Positions 1 through 6,274 of a stretch of DNA of 7,278 bases are shown piece after piece. Position 1 is the stretch's first letter, and each line of letters begins with the position of its first letter. Source of the stretch: an uncultured Lachnospiraceae bacterium. GTDB taxonomy: Bacteria; Bacillota; Clostridia; Lachnospirales; Lachnospiraceae. Below the pieces are notes generated by a model, which worked only from the letters and a program-made list of their open reading frames with translations, was not told the DNA's origin and did not search any database. Location of the stretch: positions 1-7,278 of the forward strand of contig CACWUI010000060.1 of the NCBI GenBank assembly GCA_902764045.1, given 5' to 3'. The translations under genes were made by a program, and so were the position numbers.

Positions 1-1
1 T

Positions 2-250
2 TATATGGTTTGTCATATCTCTCTTCAGATAAATAAAAACCATGAGGACTACAAAGAGATGCAGCCCCTTGTAGCAGGAAGCGAAAGCCTTATAAAAGAT
101 GCCATCAGAAAGATCATCTCTTCAAAGACCGAGGCTGAATGCAGAAGCAATGAAGAGGGCCTTAAGGCTGAGATCTTAAAGGCAATCCAGGATCTTTTCG
201 GATCTGACTTTATTTACGCTATCGCAATCAGCGACACCCAGTTTGGATAA
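2..250 (+). CDS. fliL: Flagellar basal body-associated protein FliL, C-terminal part (5' partial)
   Basis: The gene enters from outside the window, so the ATG at 5 is probably an internal Met. The frame is open from base 2 to the TAA at 248-250. About 82 residues of the extracytoplasmic C-terminal domain are visible; the N-terminal membrane anchor lies upstream. The pattern fits the FliL family: a beta-strand of alternating hydrophobic residues (CHISLQINK), then a segment ending in DAIRKIISSKT, an EGLKAEILKAIQDLFG helix, and a final strand (FIYAIAISDTQFG) where FliL proteins normally end. FliL surrounds the stator units next to the MS ring and supports torque or stator stability. fliL directly before fliM is the standard order in the Firmicute fla/che operon, which strengthens the call. 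The C-terminus appears complete and nothing is odd in the visible part. Identification rests on family pattern plus synteny. Confidence 0.85.
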   Translation, partial: YMVCHISLQINKNHEDYKEMQPLVAGSESLIKDAIRKIISSKTEAECRSNEEGLKAEILKAIQDLFGSDFIYAIAISDTQFG

Positions 251-256
251 AAAACT

Positions 257-271
257 GACGCAAACAGCGTC
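257..271 (+). other. Small hairpin just upstream of the fliM ribosome binding site
   Basis: GACGC at 257-261 pairs perfectly with GCGTC at 267-271 across a 5-base loop; a T-G wobble at 256/272 could extend it. It fills most of the fliL-fliM gap and ends four bases before the fliM Shine-Dalgarno. No U-tract follows, so it is not an intrinsic terminator. It could tune translation or mRNA processing, but a stem this short may be chance. Confidence 0.3.
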
Positions 272-275
272 GCTT

Positions 276-280
276 GGAGG
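276..280 (+). promoter_or_regulatory. Shine-Dalgarno that fixes the TTG start of fliM
   Basis: GGAGG at 276-280 is followed by 9 bases and then TTG at 290-292. The next residues (GEVLSQNEIDNLL) match the normal FliM N-terminus, so the non-ATG start is well supported. Confidence 0.8.
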
Positions 281-289
281 TGGATTTCT

Positions 290-853
290 TTGGGAGAGGT
301 CCTTTCGCAAAATGAAATAGACAATCTGCTTGCGGCTCTGTCCAGCGGTGATCTTGATGTTGATTCGATATCGGGAGAAGAAGAAAAACAGGTCAGAAAC
401 TACGACTTCGGACGACCTACGAAATTCTCCAAAGAGCACTTAAGAACGCTTGAGATCATATTCGAGCACTACGGCCGACTTATTTCGACCAACCTTCCGG
501 TGTACCTTCGAAAGAACGTACAGGTTACGGTGGCCAGCTCCGAGACCGTTACTTTCAACGAGTTCTCAAACGCGCTGTCAAACCCCGTAATCCTCGGAAT
601 AGTTAACTTTGAGCCCTTAAACGGCAATATCATCATGGACCTTGCCACAAATATCGCCTATGCTATGATAGACAGAATGCTGGGCGGAACGGGACAGGCT
701 CTTGATAAAGCAAGAGACTTTTCCGAGATTGAGATGACTATCGTCCAAAGGATACTGATCATGATGGTCAGCCTCCTCAGAGAGCCCTGGAAGAACGTTT
801 TGGATGTCTCTCCGGTGCTTCAAAGAGTGGAGACCAATCCAAAAAAGAAGTAA
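290..853 (+). CDS. fliM: Flagellar motor switch protein FliM, truncated at the C-terminus
   Basis: FliM sits in the cytoplasmic C-ring, binds CheY-P and sets the direction of flagellar rotation. Residues 5-14 (LSQNEIDNLL) are the CheY-P-binding EIDxLL peptide. A short linker leads to the YDF motif at 38-40, where the CheC-like middle domain begins; it continues through NIAYAMIDRMLGGTG (121-135) and VSPVLQRVETNP (173-184). Start: TTG with a strong Shine-Dalgarno. The family is about 330 residues; here it stops at 187. After ETNP, where FliM normally continues (ETNPQF... in B. subtilis), the frame reads three lysines and TAA. Those lysine codons and the TAA are secA sequence read in the wrong frame. 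The end of the middle domain and the whole FliN-like C-terminal domain are missing, so this product could not build a switch ring. It is a gene remnant at a rearrangement, or an assembly artefact. The N-terminal identification is secure. Confidence 0.9.
   Translation: MGEVLSQNEIDNLLAALSSGDLDVDSISGEEEKQVRNYDFGRPTKFSKEHLRTLEIIFEHYGRLISTNLPVYLRKNVQVTVASSETVTFNEFSNALSNPVILGIVNFEPLNGNIIMDLATNIAYAMIDRMLGGTGQALDKARDFSEIEMTIVQRILIMMVSLLREPWKNVLDVSPVLQRVETNPKKK
838..841 (+). other. fliM/secA breakpoint with possible 4-base microhomology
   Basis: FliM similarity runs through the Pro codon at 839-841. In the secA frame, codons 838-861 read Ser-Lys-Lys-Glu-Val-Lys-Arg-Ile, matching the conserved (T)HS-x-x-E-(V/L)-K-R-I segment that normally lies about 15-20 residues inside SecA. 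TCCA at 838-841 is therefore usable by both genes and is the natural breakpoint. The secA frame is open back to a TGA at 730-732, but upstream of 838 it only encodes out-of-frame fliM sequence. The join is seen directly; whether it is biological or an assembly error cannot be told from sequence alone. Confidence 0.85.
841..847 (+). other. In-frame A AAA AAG slippery heptamer at the fliM end
   Basis: Relative to fliM the bases read ccA AAA AAG, the classic bacterial -1 slippery heptamer also used in dnaX. A -1 slip would skip the TAA at 851-853 and continue in the secA frame at GAA 847-849. A GGAG at 829-832 lies 8 bases upstream, roughly where a stimulatory Shine-Dalgarno would be. The A-run is probably just native SecA Lys-Lys codons, so use of this site is speculative. 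Confidence 0.3.
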
Positions 854-861
854 AAAGGATC

Positions 862-3717
862 ATGCCTTTGATAAACAAGATAGAGGCCTTGAGAGAGACT
901 TATAACGGTCTTTCCGATGAGGCTCTGAAGGCAAAGACCGCTGAATTTAAGGAACGTTTGAAAAACGGGGAGACGGTTGACGATCTGCTTCCGGAGGCAT
1001 ATGCCACGGTCCGCGAGGCGGCCAAAAGAGTATTGGGGATGGAGCATTATCAGGTACAGCTTATCGGTGGTATCATCCTGCACCAGGGACGTATCGCGGA
1101 GATGCGTACCGGTGAAGGTAAGACCCTTGTTTCCACATGTCCTGCTTACTTGAACGCTCTTAAAGGGGAAGGCGTGCATATCGTAACCGTAAACGATTAC
1201 CTGGCACAGCGAGATGCCGAATGGATGGGAAGGATCCACAGATTTTTGGGGCTTTCTGTGGGTGTCATCCTTCACGACTTAAAGGATAAGCAGAGAAGAG
1301 AGGCTTATGCCTGCGATATCACATACGTTACCAACAACGAGCTGGGCTTTGACTACCTTCGTGACAACATGGCTATTTACAAGGAGCAGCAGGTGCTCAG
1401 AGGCCTTAAGTACTGTATCATCGATGAGGTTGACTCCGTGCTTATCGACGAGGCCCGTACACCCCTTATCATTTCCGGTCAGGGCAACAAGTCCACCAAG
1501 CTTTACGAGCTTTGCGACGTGCTTGCAAGACAGCTTGAACGAGGTGAGTTCAAGGGCGAGATGACCAAGATCAAGGCCATCATGCAGGAGGAGATAGAAG
1601 AGGACGGAGACTTCGTTGTAAATGAAAAGGACAAGATCGTAAACCTTACCGAGCAGGGTGTCCACAAGGTTGAGAAGTTCTTCCACCTTGACAATTATGC
1701 CGATCCCGAGAACCTTGAGATCCAGCACAACGTTACCCTTGCACTCCGCGCCCACAACCTTATGCACAGAGATAAGGATTATGTGGTTAAGGACAATGAG
1801 GTCCTTATCGTTGATGAGTTTACGGGCCGTATCATGCCGGGACGTCGTTATTCCGACGGTCTTCACCAGGCCATCGAGGCAAAGGAGCATGTTACCGTAA
1901 AGAAGGAAAGCAAGACCCTTGCCACAATTACCTTCCAGAACTTCTTTAATAAGTTCGACAAGAAGGCGGGAATGACCGGTACCGCGGCTACCGAGGAGAA
2001 GGAGTTCAGGGAGATCTACAAGATGGACGTTGTGGAGATCCCCACCAACAAGCCCGTTATCCGTCAGGATAACAACGATGCGGTTTACAAGACAAAGGCA
2101 GGTAAGTTCCGCGCCGTTATCGAATCGGTTAAAGAATCAAATGCAAAGGGACAGCCCGTGCTTGTGGGTACCGTTACCATTGATACATCAGAGCAGTTAA
2201 GCGAGCTGCTTAAAGCCGAGGGCATAGAGCACAGCGTGCTGAATGCCAAGTTCCACGAGCTTGAGGCAAAGATCGTAGCCCAGGCAGGTAAGCTTGGCGC
2301 CGTGACCATCGCCACCAACATGGCAGGTCGAGGTACAGATATCAAGCTGGGCGGAAATGCGGAGTTTATGGCAAGAGAGGACCTTGTTCATGCAGGTTAT
2401 TCCGAGGAGATCATCGAGGACGCCCTTGAGATAGTACAGCTTGCCATGCAGGAAGCCAGGGCTGAGGGAGTGCCCTTCGAGGAAAAACTCAAAGCCGCCC
2501 TTGACCTTAAAAAATATGAGGCTGTATCAGAAGAAGCGGAAAATGAGATGAAAAGGCTTCTTCACGATGCCTGCGTCCTTTACAATGAGAAGTTTGCCAA
2601 GTACGACGAGATAGCGGATGCCGAAGGAGAAAAGGTCAAAGAGATCGGCGGTCTTAAGATCATCGGTACGGAAAGACATGAGTCCAGACGTATCGACAAC
2701 CAGCTCCGCGGTCGTGCCGGACGTCAGGGAGACCCCGGGGAGTCACGTTTCTATATCTCCTTAGAGGACAATCTTATGCGTCTCTTCGGACAGGAGCGTC
2801 TCATGGGTATCTTTAATGCCCTGGGTGTGGACGAGGATACACAGATAGAGCACAAGATGCTTACCAACGCCATCGAGAGAGCCCAGCAAAAGATCGAGAC
2901 AAACAACTACGGTATCAGAAGCAGACTTCTCCAGTACGATGCGGTTATGAACGAGCAGCGTGAGATCATGTATCACGAAAGAGACCGCGTCTTAAACGGT
3001 GAGGACATGAGATCCTCCATTATCAAGATGATAGGCGACTTTGTGGACAGAGCAGTTGACAGGGTCATCTATCAGGACGGCAATCCGGCAGAGTGGAATT
3101 ATGAGGAACTGGATGAAGTGATCCTTCCCACCATTCCTCTTGAGCCCATCACACAGACGGAAAGCGTTAAGAATAAAGCGGACCTTAAGAAAGAACTTAC
3201 GGAAAAAGCCATTAAGGCATATGAGGACAAGGAAGCCCAGTTTAACGATCCTGCCCAGATCCGTGAGATGGAACGAGTGGTCCTCCTTAAGGTTATCGAT
3301 AATAAGTGGATGGATCACATAGACGACATGGATCAGCTCAAGCAGGGTATAGGTCTTCAGTCCTTTGCCCAGAGAGATCCGGTAGTCGAGTACAAGGTTA
3401 TGGGTTATGACATGTTTGACGAGATGCTCTACGGCATCACCGAAGACACCGTAAGGCTCCTTATGCATGTACAGCCTGAGCATCCCGCCCAGAGAGAGGA
3501 CGTGGGGCACGTTCATGAAAATGAGGGCGAAGAGGCTTCACTTAAGACCATAAGACGTGAAGGACCCAAGATCCGTCCCAACGATCCCTGCCCCTGCGGA
3601 AGCGGTAAAAAGTATAAGCATTGCTGCGGTAAAGACGGAAACGCTCCTGCCGGAGAGTTGGCAGAAGCAGAAGAGTCCGCACCCGAAGCAGCGCCCGAAT
3701 CAAACGAGGATAAATAA
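862..3717 (+). CDS. secA: Protein translocase subunit SecA (N-terminus lost at the junction)
   Basis: SecA is the ATPase motor that drives preproteins through SecYEG. Numbered from the ATG at 862: Walker A MRTGEGKT at 81-88; Walker B DEVD at 188-191, followed by SVLIDEARTPLIISG; MTGTA at 371-375; NMAGRGTDIKLG at 486-497; helicase motif RGRAGRQG at 616-623; C-terminal SEC-C zinc motif with C910, C912, C921 and C922. An insert of about 90 residues (roughly 498-590) separates TDIKLG from VKEIGGL, which are adjacent in B. subtilis SecA; from memory, comparable inserts occur in many Clostridia. An acidic 28-residue tail follows the zinc motif. The ATG at 862 is probably not the native start: SecA-like codons extend upstream to 838, the only AAGGA (855-859) is 2 bases from the ATG, and this Met sits inside the conserved KRIxPxxDKIEAL segment. 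About 15-20 N-terminal residues, including the amphipathic membrane-binding helix, appear to be missing. prfB follows 3 bases after the stop, the usual Firmicute pair. Confidence 0.97.
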   Translation: MPLINKIEALRETYNGLSDEALKAKTAEFKERLKNGETVDDLLPEAYATVREAAKRVLGMEHYQVQLIGGIILHQGRIAEMRTGEGKTLVSTCPAYLNALKGEGVHIVTVNDYLAQRDAEWMGRIHRFLGLSVGVILHDLKDKQRREAYACDITYVTNNELGFDYLRDNMAIYKEQQVLRGLKYCIIDEVDSVLIDEARTPLIISGQGNKSTKLYELCDVLARQLERGEFKGEMTKIKAIMQEEIEEDGDFVVNEKDKIVNLTEQGVHKVEKFFHLDNYADPENLEIQHNVTLALRAHNLMHRDKDYVVKDNEVLIVDEFTGRIMPGRRYSDGLHQAIEAKEHVTVKKESKTLATITFQNFFNKFDKKAGMTGTAATEEKEFREIYKMDVVEIPTNKPVIRQDNNDAVYKTKAGKFRAVIESVKESNAKGQPVLVGTVTIDTSEQLSELLKAEGIEHSVLNAKFHELEAKIVAQAGKLGAVTIATNMAGRGTDIKLGGNAEFMAREDLVHAGYSEEIIEDALEIVQLAMQEARAEGVPFEEKLKAALDLKKYEAVSEEAENEMKRLLHDACVLYNEKFAKYDEIADAEGEKVKEIGGLKIIGTERHESRRIDNQLRGRAGRQGDPGESRFYISLEDNLMRLFGQERLMGIFNALGVDEDTQIEHKMLTNAIERAQQKIETNNYGIRSRLLQYDAVMNEQREIMYHERDRVLNGEDMRSSIIKMIGDFVDRAVDRVIYQDGNPAEWNYEELDEVILPTIPLEPITQTESVKNKADLKKELTEKAIKAYEDKEAQFNDPAQIREMERVVLLKVIDNKWMDHIDDMDQLKQGIGLQSFAQRDPVVEYKVMGYDMFDEMLYGITEDTVRLLMHVQPEHPAQREDVGHVHENEGEEASLKTIRREGPKIRPNDPCPCGSGKKYKHCCGKDGNAPAGELAEAEESAPEAAPESNEDK

Positions 3718-3720
3718 AAA

Positions 3721-4854
3721 GTGGCAATAGTAGAGTTAGACAGAATCAGAACCGAATTATCAGACTGTGACAAGACCATGGCGCGTATCAAGAAGTCCCT
3801 GGACCTTGAAGGAAAGCAGCGCCGTATCGAAGAGACGGAAGCTATCATGGAGGAACCGGGATTTTGGGACGATGTGGAAAAGTCCACCAGGGCCATGGGT
3901 GAATTAAAGAGCCTTAAAGGCGCCATCGAAGGTTATAACAGTCTTGAAAAATCCTACGAAGAGATAAATATCCTGATAGACATGGCAAATGAAGAGCATG
4001 ACGAGTCCCTTGTCCCCGAGATAAAGGAGGAGTTTGATGCCTTCATGGAAAAGCTGGACGAGATGCGAATGAATACCCTTCTTTCCGAGGAGTACGATTC
4101 AAAGGATGCCATCGTTAAGCTGAATGCCGGCGCGGGAGGCACGGAGGCCTGTGACTGGTGCTCCATGCTTTACCGTATGTACACAAGATGGATAGAAAAA
4201 AGAGGCTTTACCTCCGAGGTCATCGATTATCTTGACGGAGACGAGGCAGGAATAAAGTCCGTTACCTTTGAGGTTCACGGGGAAAATGCCTACGGCCTTT
4301 TAAAGTCAGAGCACGGAGTACACAGACTTGTGCGCATTTCTCCATTTAATGCCGCAGGCAAAAGACAGACATCCTTTGTCTCCTGCGACGTGATGCCCGA
4401 GCTTGAGGATGACGTAGAGGTTGAGGTAAATGATGACGACTTAAGGATAGACACATACCGTGCCAGCGGTGCCGGCGGTCAGCATATAAATAAAACATCA
4501 TCTGCCATCAGGATCACCCATGAGCCCACAGGCATCGTGGTCCAGTGCCAGAATGAGCGCTCACAGCACCAGAATAAGGAAAAGGCCATGCAGATGCTTA
4601 AGGCAAGGCTTTTTATGCTGAAGCAGCAGGAGACCGCGGAGAAGACCTCTGATATCAGAGGAGACGTAAAGGATATCAACTTCGGAAACCAGATACGAAG
4701 CTATGTGCTCCAGCCCTACACCATGGTTAAGGATCACCGCACCGACAAGGAAGTGGGCAATGCCGCAAGCGTGCTTGACGGAAACATTGACTCCCTTATA
4801 GGCGCTTATCTTATCTGGAAGAGTACCGGCAAAAAGGCAAACGAAGAAGCCTGA
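3721..4854 (+). CDS. prfB: Peptide chain release factor 2 (RF2), without programmed frameshift
   Basis: RF2 recognises UGA and UAA in the ribosomal A site and triggers peptide release. The 377 residues match the full family length. An alpha-helical N-terminal domain contains EPGFWDD, followed by the AGAGGTEACDW segment. The stop-codon-reading tripeptide SPF is at 207-209, which marks RF2 rather than RF1 (PxT). The catalytic GGQ loop is at 252-254 within RASGAGGQHINKT. The C-terminus carries QIRSYVLQPYTMVKDHRT and VLDGNIDSLI. Start: GTG at 3721, 10 bases after GAGGA (3706-3710), which lies inside the end of secA; the two genes are 3 bases apart and surely co-transcribed. Most bacterial prfB genes carry an in-frame UGA near codon 25 that needs a +1 shift; here that position reads Leu27-Asp28 without a break. 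The gene itself ends in TGA. Confidence 0.97.
   Translation: MAIVELDRIRTELSDCDKTMARIKKSLDLEGKQRRIEETEAIMEEPGFWDDVEKSTRAMGELKSLKGAIEGYNSLEKSYEEINILIDMANEEHDESLVPEIKEEFDAFMEKLDEMRMNTLLSEEYDSKDAIVKLNAGAGGTEACDWCSMLYRMYTRWIEKRGFTSEVIDYLDGDEAGIKSVTFEVHGENAYGLLKSEHGVHRLVRISPFNAAGKRQTSFVSCDVMPELEDDVEVEVNDDDLRIDTYRASGAGGQHINKTSSAIRITHEPTGIVVQCQNERSQHQNKEKAMQMLKARLFMLKQQETAEKTSDIRGDVKDINFGNQIRSYVLQPYTMVKDHRTDKEVGNAASVLDGNIDSLIGAYLIWKSTGKKANEEA
3796..3807 (+). other. Lost prfB autoregulatory frameshift site
   Basis: In B. subtilis and E. coli the RF2 leader has CTT TGA C, read as Leu-Asp only after a +1 shift. Here codons 26-29 are TCC CTG GAC CTT (Ser-Leu-Asp-Leu), the residues B. subtilis RF2 has after the shift, encoded one base shorter and with no UGA. 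Autoregulation of RF2 by this mechanism is therefore absent. Confidence 0.85.
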
Positions 4855-4871
4855 AGGATTGGAGATTACGG

Positions 4872-5480
4872 ATGTTACAGCTTAATCACTTAACCGTGAC
4901 AAGAGGAGGAAAAGAGGTTCTCTCGGACTGCACCTTTCAGTTTCAGGAAGGGAAGGTGTATATATTATTTTCTGAGGATCCGGAGGATTACAAAGCCTTT
5001 TTAAAATGCGCCTGCAGGGAAAAGGCTACGAAGAGAGGGGAGATCGTCACATGGGACGGTTCCGTGATCTGCAACAGCCTGGACGATCTGTTTTTGCCCA
5101 GATTCCTTACAGTCAAAGAGTATCTGGATGATCTTACGGAAGTTTCCGGACACCTTACCACCACGGGAACACTTATCAAAAGATTGGAGCTGAACGAAAA
5201 CAGACTGGGAGTGACTGTGGGGAAGGCAGGAGAAAAGATTCAGGCAGCCCTGAGGCTTGCTCCGGTTTTTGCAACGGATCCTTATATCCTGGTATTCGGA
5301 GAACCCTTCCCGGAAGAAGAGCTTCTCTGCAGGATAGTTAATGACATAAAAGAAGACAAGGTTATCATTCTTGCCACATCCGATATGGATGAGGCAAAAA
5401 GGATCGCCTCCGGCACGGAAGGATATATATTGTCCATGGAATCCGGAGATTTCAGATCCGTATTGATTGGAGAAATGTGA
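4872..5480 (+). CDS. Degenerate ABC-transporter ATPase-like protein (predicted pseudo-ATPase)
   Basis: The 202 residues follow the layout of an ABC nucleotide-binding domain, somewhat shorter than the usual ~220-300. LNHLTVTRGGKEVLSDCTF (4-22) is the typical first strand region. FLTVKEYLDDL (78-88) sits where ABC proteins have LTVxExL after the Q-loop. ATDPYILVFGEPF (134-146) matches the xDPxxLxLDEPT stretch, and VIILATSDMDEAKRIA (164-179) matches the switch-histidine strand and helix. The catalytic residues are gone without indels: aligned on VYILF, Walker A has S34, P37, D39, Y40, K41 and A42 in place of G, G, G, K, S/T and T. LSGG has become GKAG (117-120), the Walker B Asp is G143, and the switch His is S170; only E144 remains. 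ATP hydrolysis is unlikely. GGAG at 4861-4864 lies 7 bases before the ATG, 17 bases after prfB. The next gene encodes its probable membrane partner. No specific family is recognised. Confidence 0.75.
   Translation: MLQLNHLTVTRGGKEVLSDCTFQFQEGKVYILFSEDPEDYKAFLKCACREKATKRGEIVTWDGSVICNSLDDLFLPRFLTVKEYLDDLTEVSGHLTTTGTLIKRLELNENRLGVTVGKAGEKIQAALRLAPVFATDPYILVFGEPFPEEELLCRIVNDIKEDKVIILATSDMDEAKRIASGTEGYILSMESGDFRSVLIGEM
5469..5472 (+). promoter_or_regulatory. Shine-Dalgarno favouring the ATG at 5483
   Basis: GGAG at 5469-5472 is 10 bases before ATG 5483 but only 4 bases before the alternative GTG at 5477. The spacing favours the ATG, giving a 263-residue product that starts MAKEVTG. Confidence 0.6.
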
Positions 5481-5482
5481 TT

Positions 5483-6274
5483 ATGGCTAAAGAGGTAACG
5501 GGAAACAGAAAAGCCCAGTGGTTTGCGGCCTTCGGATATCCCGTGACTGTAAAGAAGAATAAAATGGCGTCGGGCTCGGACAGCGATCCTTCCGAAAAGG
5601 ATGGGGCAAGAAAAGCCCTGACCGTCTTTTTGTTTTTTGCAAAAAGAATACTTATCAGATGGATGTGGACCCTTATCTTTGTCTTTATCCCCTCCATACT
5701 CATTACCAATTTCAGACCGGGGCTTATCGACAGCTACGAGGTGACCACGGTCTTCATCTGGTTTTGGATGATAACCATAAGGGAGAGCCTGGTATTTACG
5801 GAAGTTTTAAAGATCAGGGAAAACGACATGGTGATGCTTAGATCATTCGCCATGAAACCGGGGACAAGTTTCCTTGGCAGATTCAGGGTAAAGGTACTTA
5901 TCGACATAATAAGCCATGTACCCATACTTCTGGTATTCAGGGTTTCCGTATATCACATGATCTGCCTGGTGCTTCTTACCATGTTTTTCAGAGCCATAGG
6001 CGAAAGACGTGAATTAAAGGCTTTCCAGAGAGACGAATTTATCAACTGGAAAAAGCGCTTTTCAAAGAACAGACTGGTAAGGATAGTATGCGTCTGCGCG
6101 GCCTACGGGTTTCCCCTGGCTGTGGGAATCATGGCACCGGGATGGTTCTGGCTGATCCATCCCCTGGTATTGGCTTTTGTCTTTGCAAAGGCCATGCTTG
6201 ACTGGAGATATCTGAGGAAATATAAAAATTACGAGTATCTGATGACGGACCTTATAGACAGGAGTAACGTCTAA
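5483..6274 (+). CDS. Multi-pass membrane protein, putative permease partner of the ABC-like protein
   Basis: No named family is recognised. The 263 residues (from ATG 5483; a GTG at 5477 would add two) begin with a soluble basic/acidic segment of about 50 residues including a Ser/Asp-rich stretch (MASGSDSDPSEKD, 28-40). Hydrophobic segments follow at about 57-76, 87-103, 137-153, 156-170, 199-217 and 220-238, so roughly five or six membrane helices. A charged loop (171-198) lies in the middle and a basic/aromatic tail at the end (WRYLRKYKNYEY). This size and topology resemble ABC-2-type exporter membrane subunits. Together with the upstream ABC-like gene, from whose stop it is separated by 2 bases, a transporter-like complex is plausible. 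Because that partner looks catalytically dead, active transport by this pair alone is doubtful; regulation, scaffolding or use of another ATPase are alternatives. Its stop codon abuts the next ATG, so the three genes are probably one unit. Confidence 0.6.
   Translation: MAKEVTGNRKAQWFAAFGYPVTVKKNKMASGSDSDPSEKDGARKALTVFLFFAKRILIRWMWTLIFVFIPSILITNFRPGLIDSYEVTTVFIWFWMITIRESLVFTEVLKIRENDMVMLRSFAMKPGTSFLGRFRVKVLIDIISHVPILLVFRVSVYHMICLVLLTMFFRAIGERRELKAFQRDEFINWKKRFSKNRLVRIVCVCAAYGFPLAVGIMAPGWFWLIHPLVLAFVFAKAMLDWRYLRKYKNYEYLMTDLIDRSNV

Noticed and set aside
257..271. fliL-fliM hairpin as an intrinsic terminator
   Set aside because: There is no U-tract after the stem and it is followed at once by the fliM ribosome binding site.
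862..864. ATG at 862 as the native SecA start
   Set aside because: SecA-like codons continue upstream to 838, the nearest Shine-Dalgarno-like AAGGA is only 2 bases away, and the Met falls inside a conserved segment. It is kept only as the first available start codon in this sequence.
820..1275. 151-codon open frame on the - strand across the fliM/secA junction
   Set aside because: It is a shadow of the secA coding sequence with no recognisable domain; the part over the junction is short and uninformative.
1279..1890. 203-codon open frame on the - strand inside secA
   Set aside because: It lies antisense to strongly conserved SecA sequence, has a Leu/Val-rich composition typical of reverse-frame artefacts, and no family features.
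2992..3516. 174-codon open frame on the - strand inside secA
   Set aside because: Antisense to the conserved SecA C-terminal region, with no protein-family signal.
3513..3926. 137-codon open frame on the - strand spanning the secA-prfB boundary
   Set aside because: It covers the ends of two confident + strand genes and has a low-complexity Ser-rich translation.
5452..5709. 85-codon open frame on the - strand over the ABC-like/membrane protein boundary
   Set aside because: Overlaps two well-placed + strand genes with Shine-Dalgarno sequences; its translation shows no family features.
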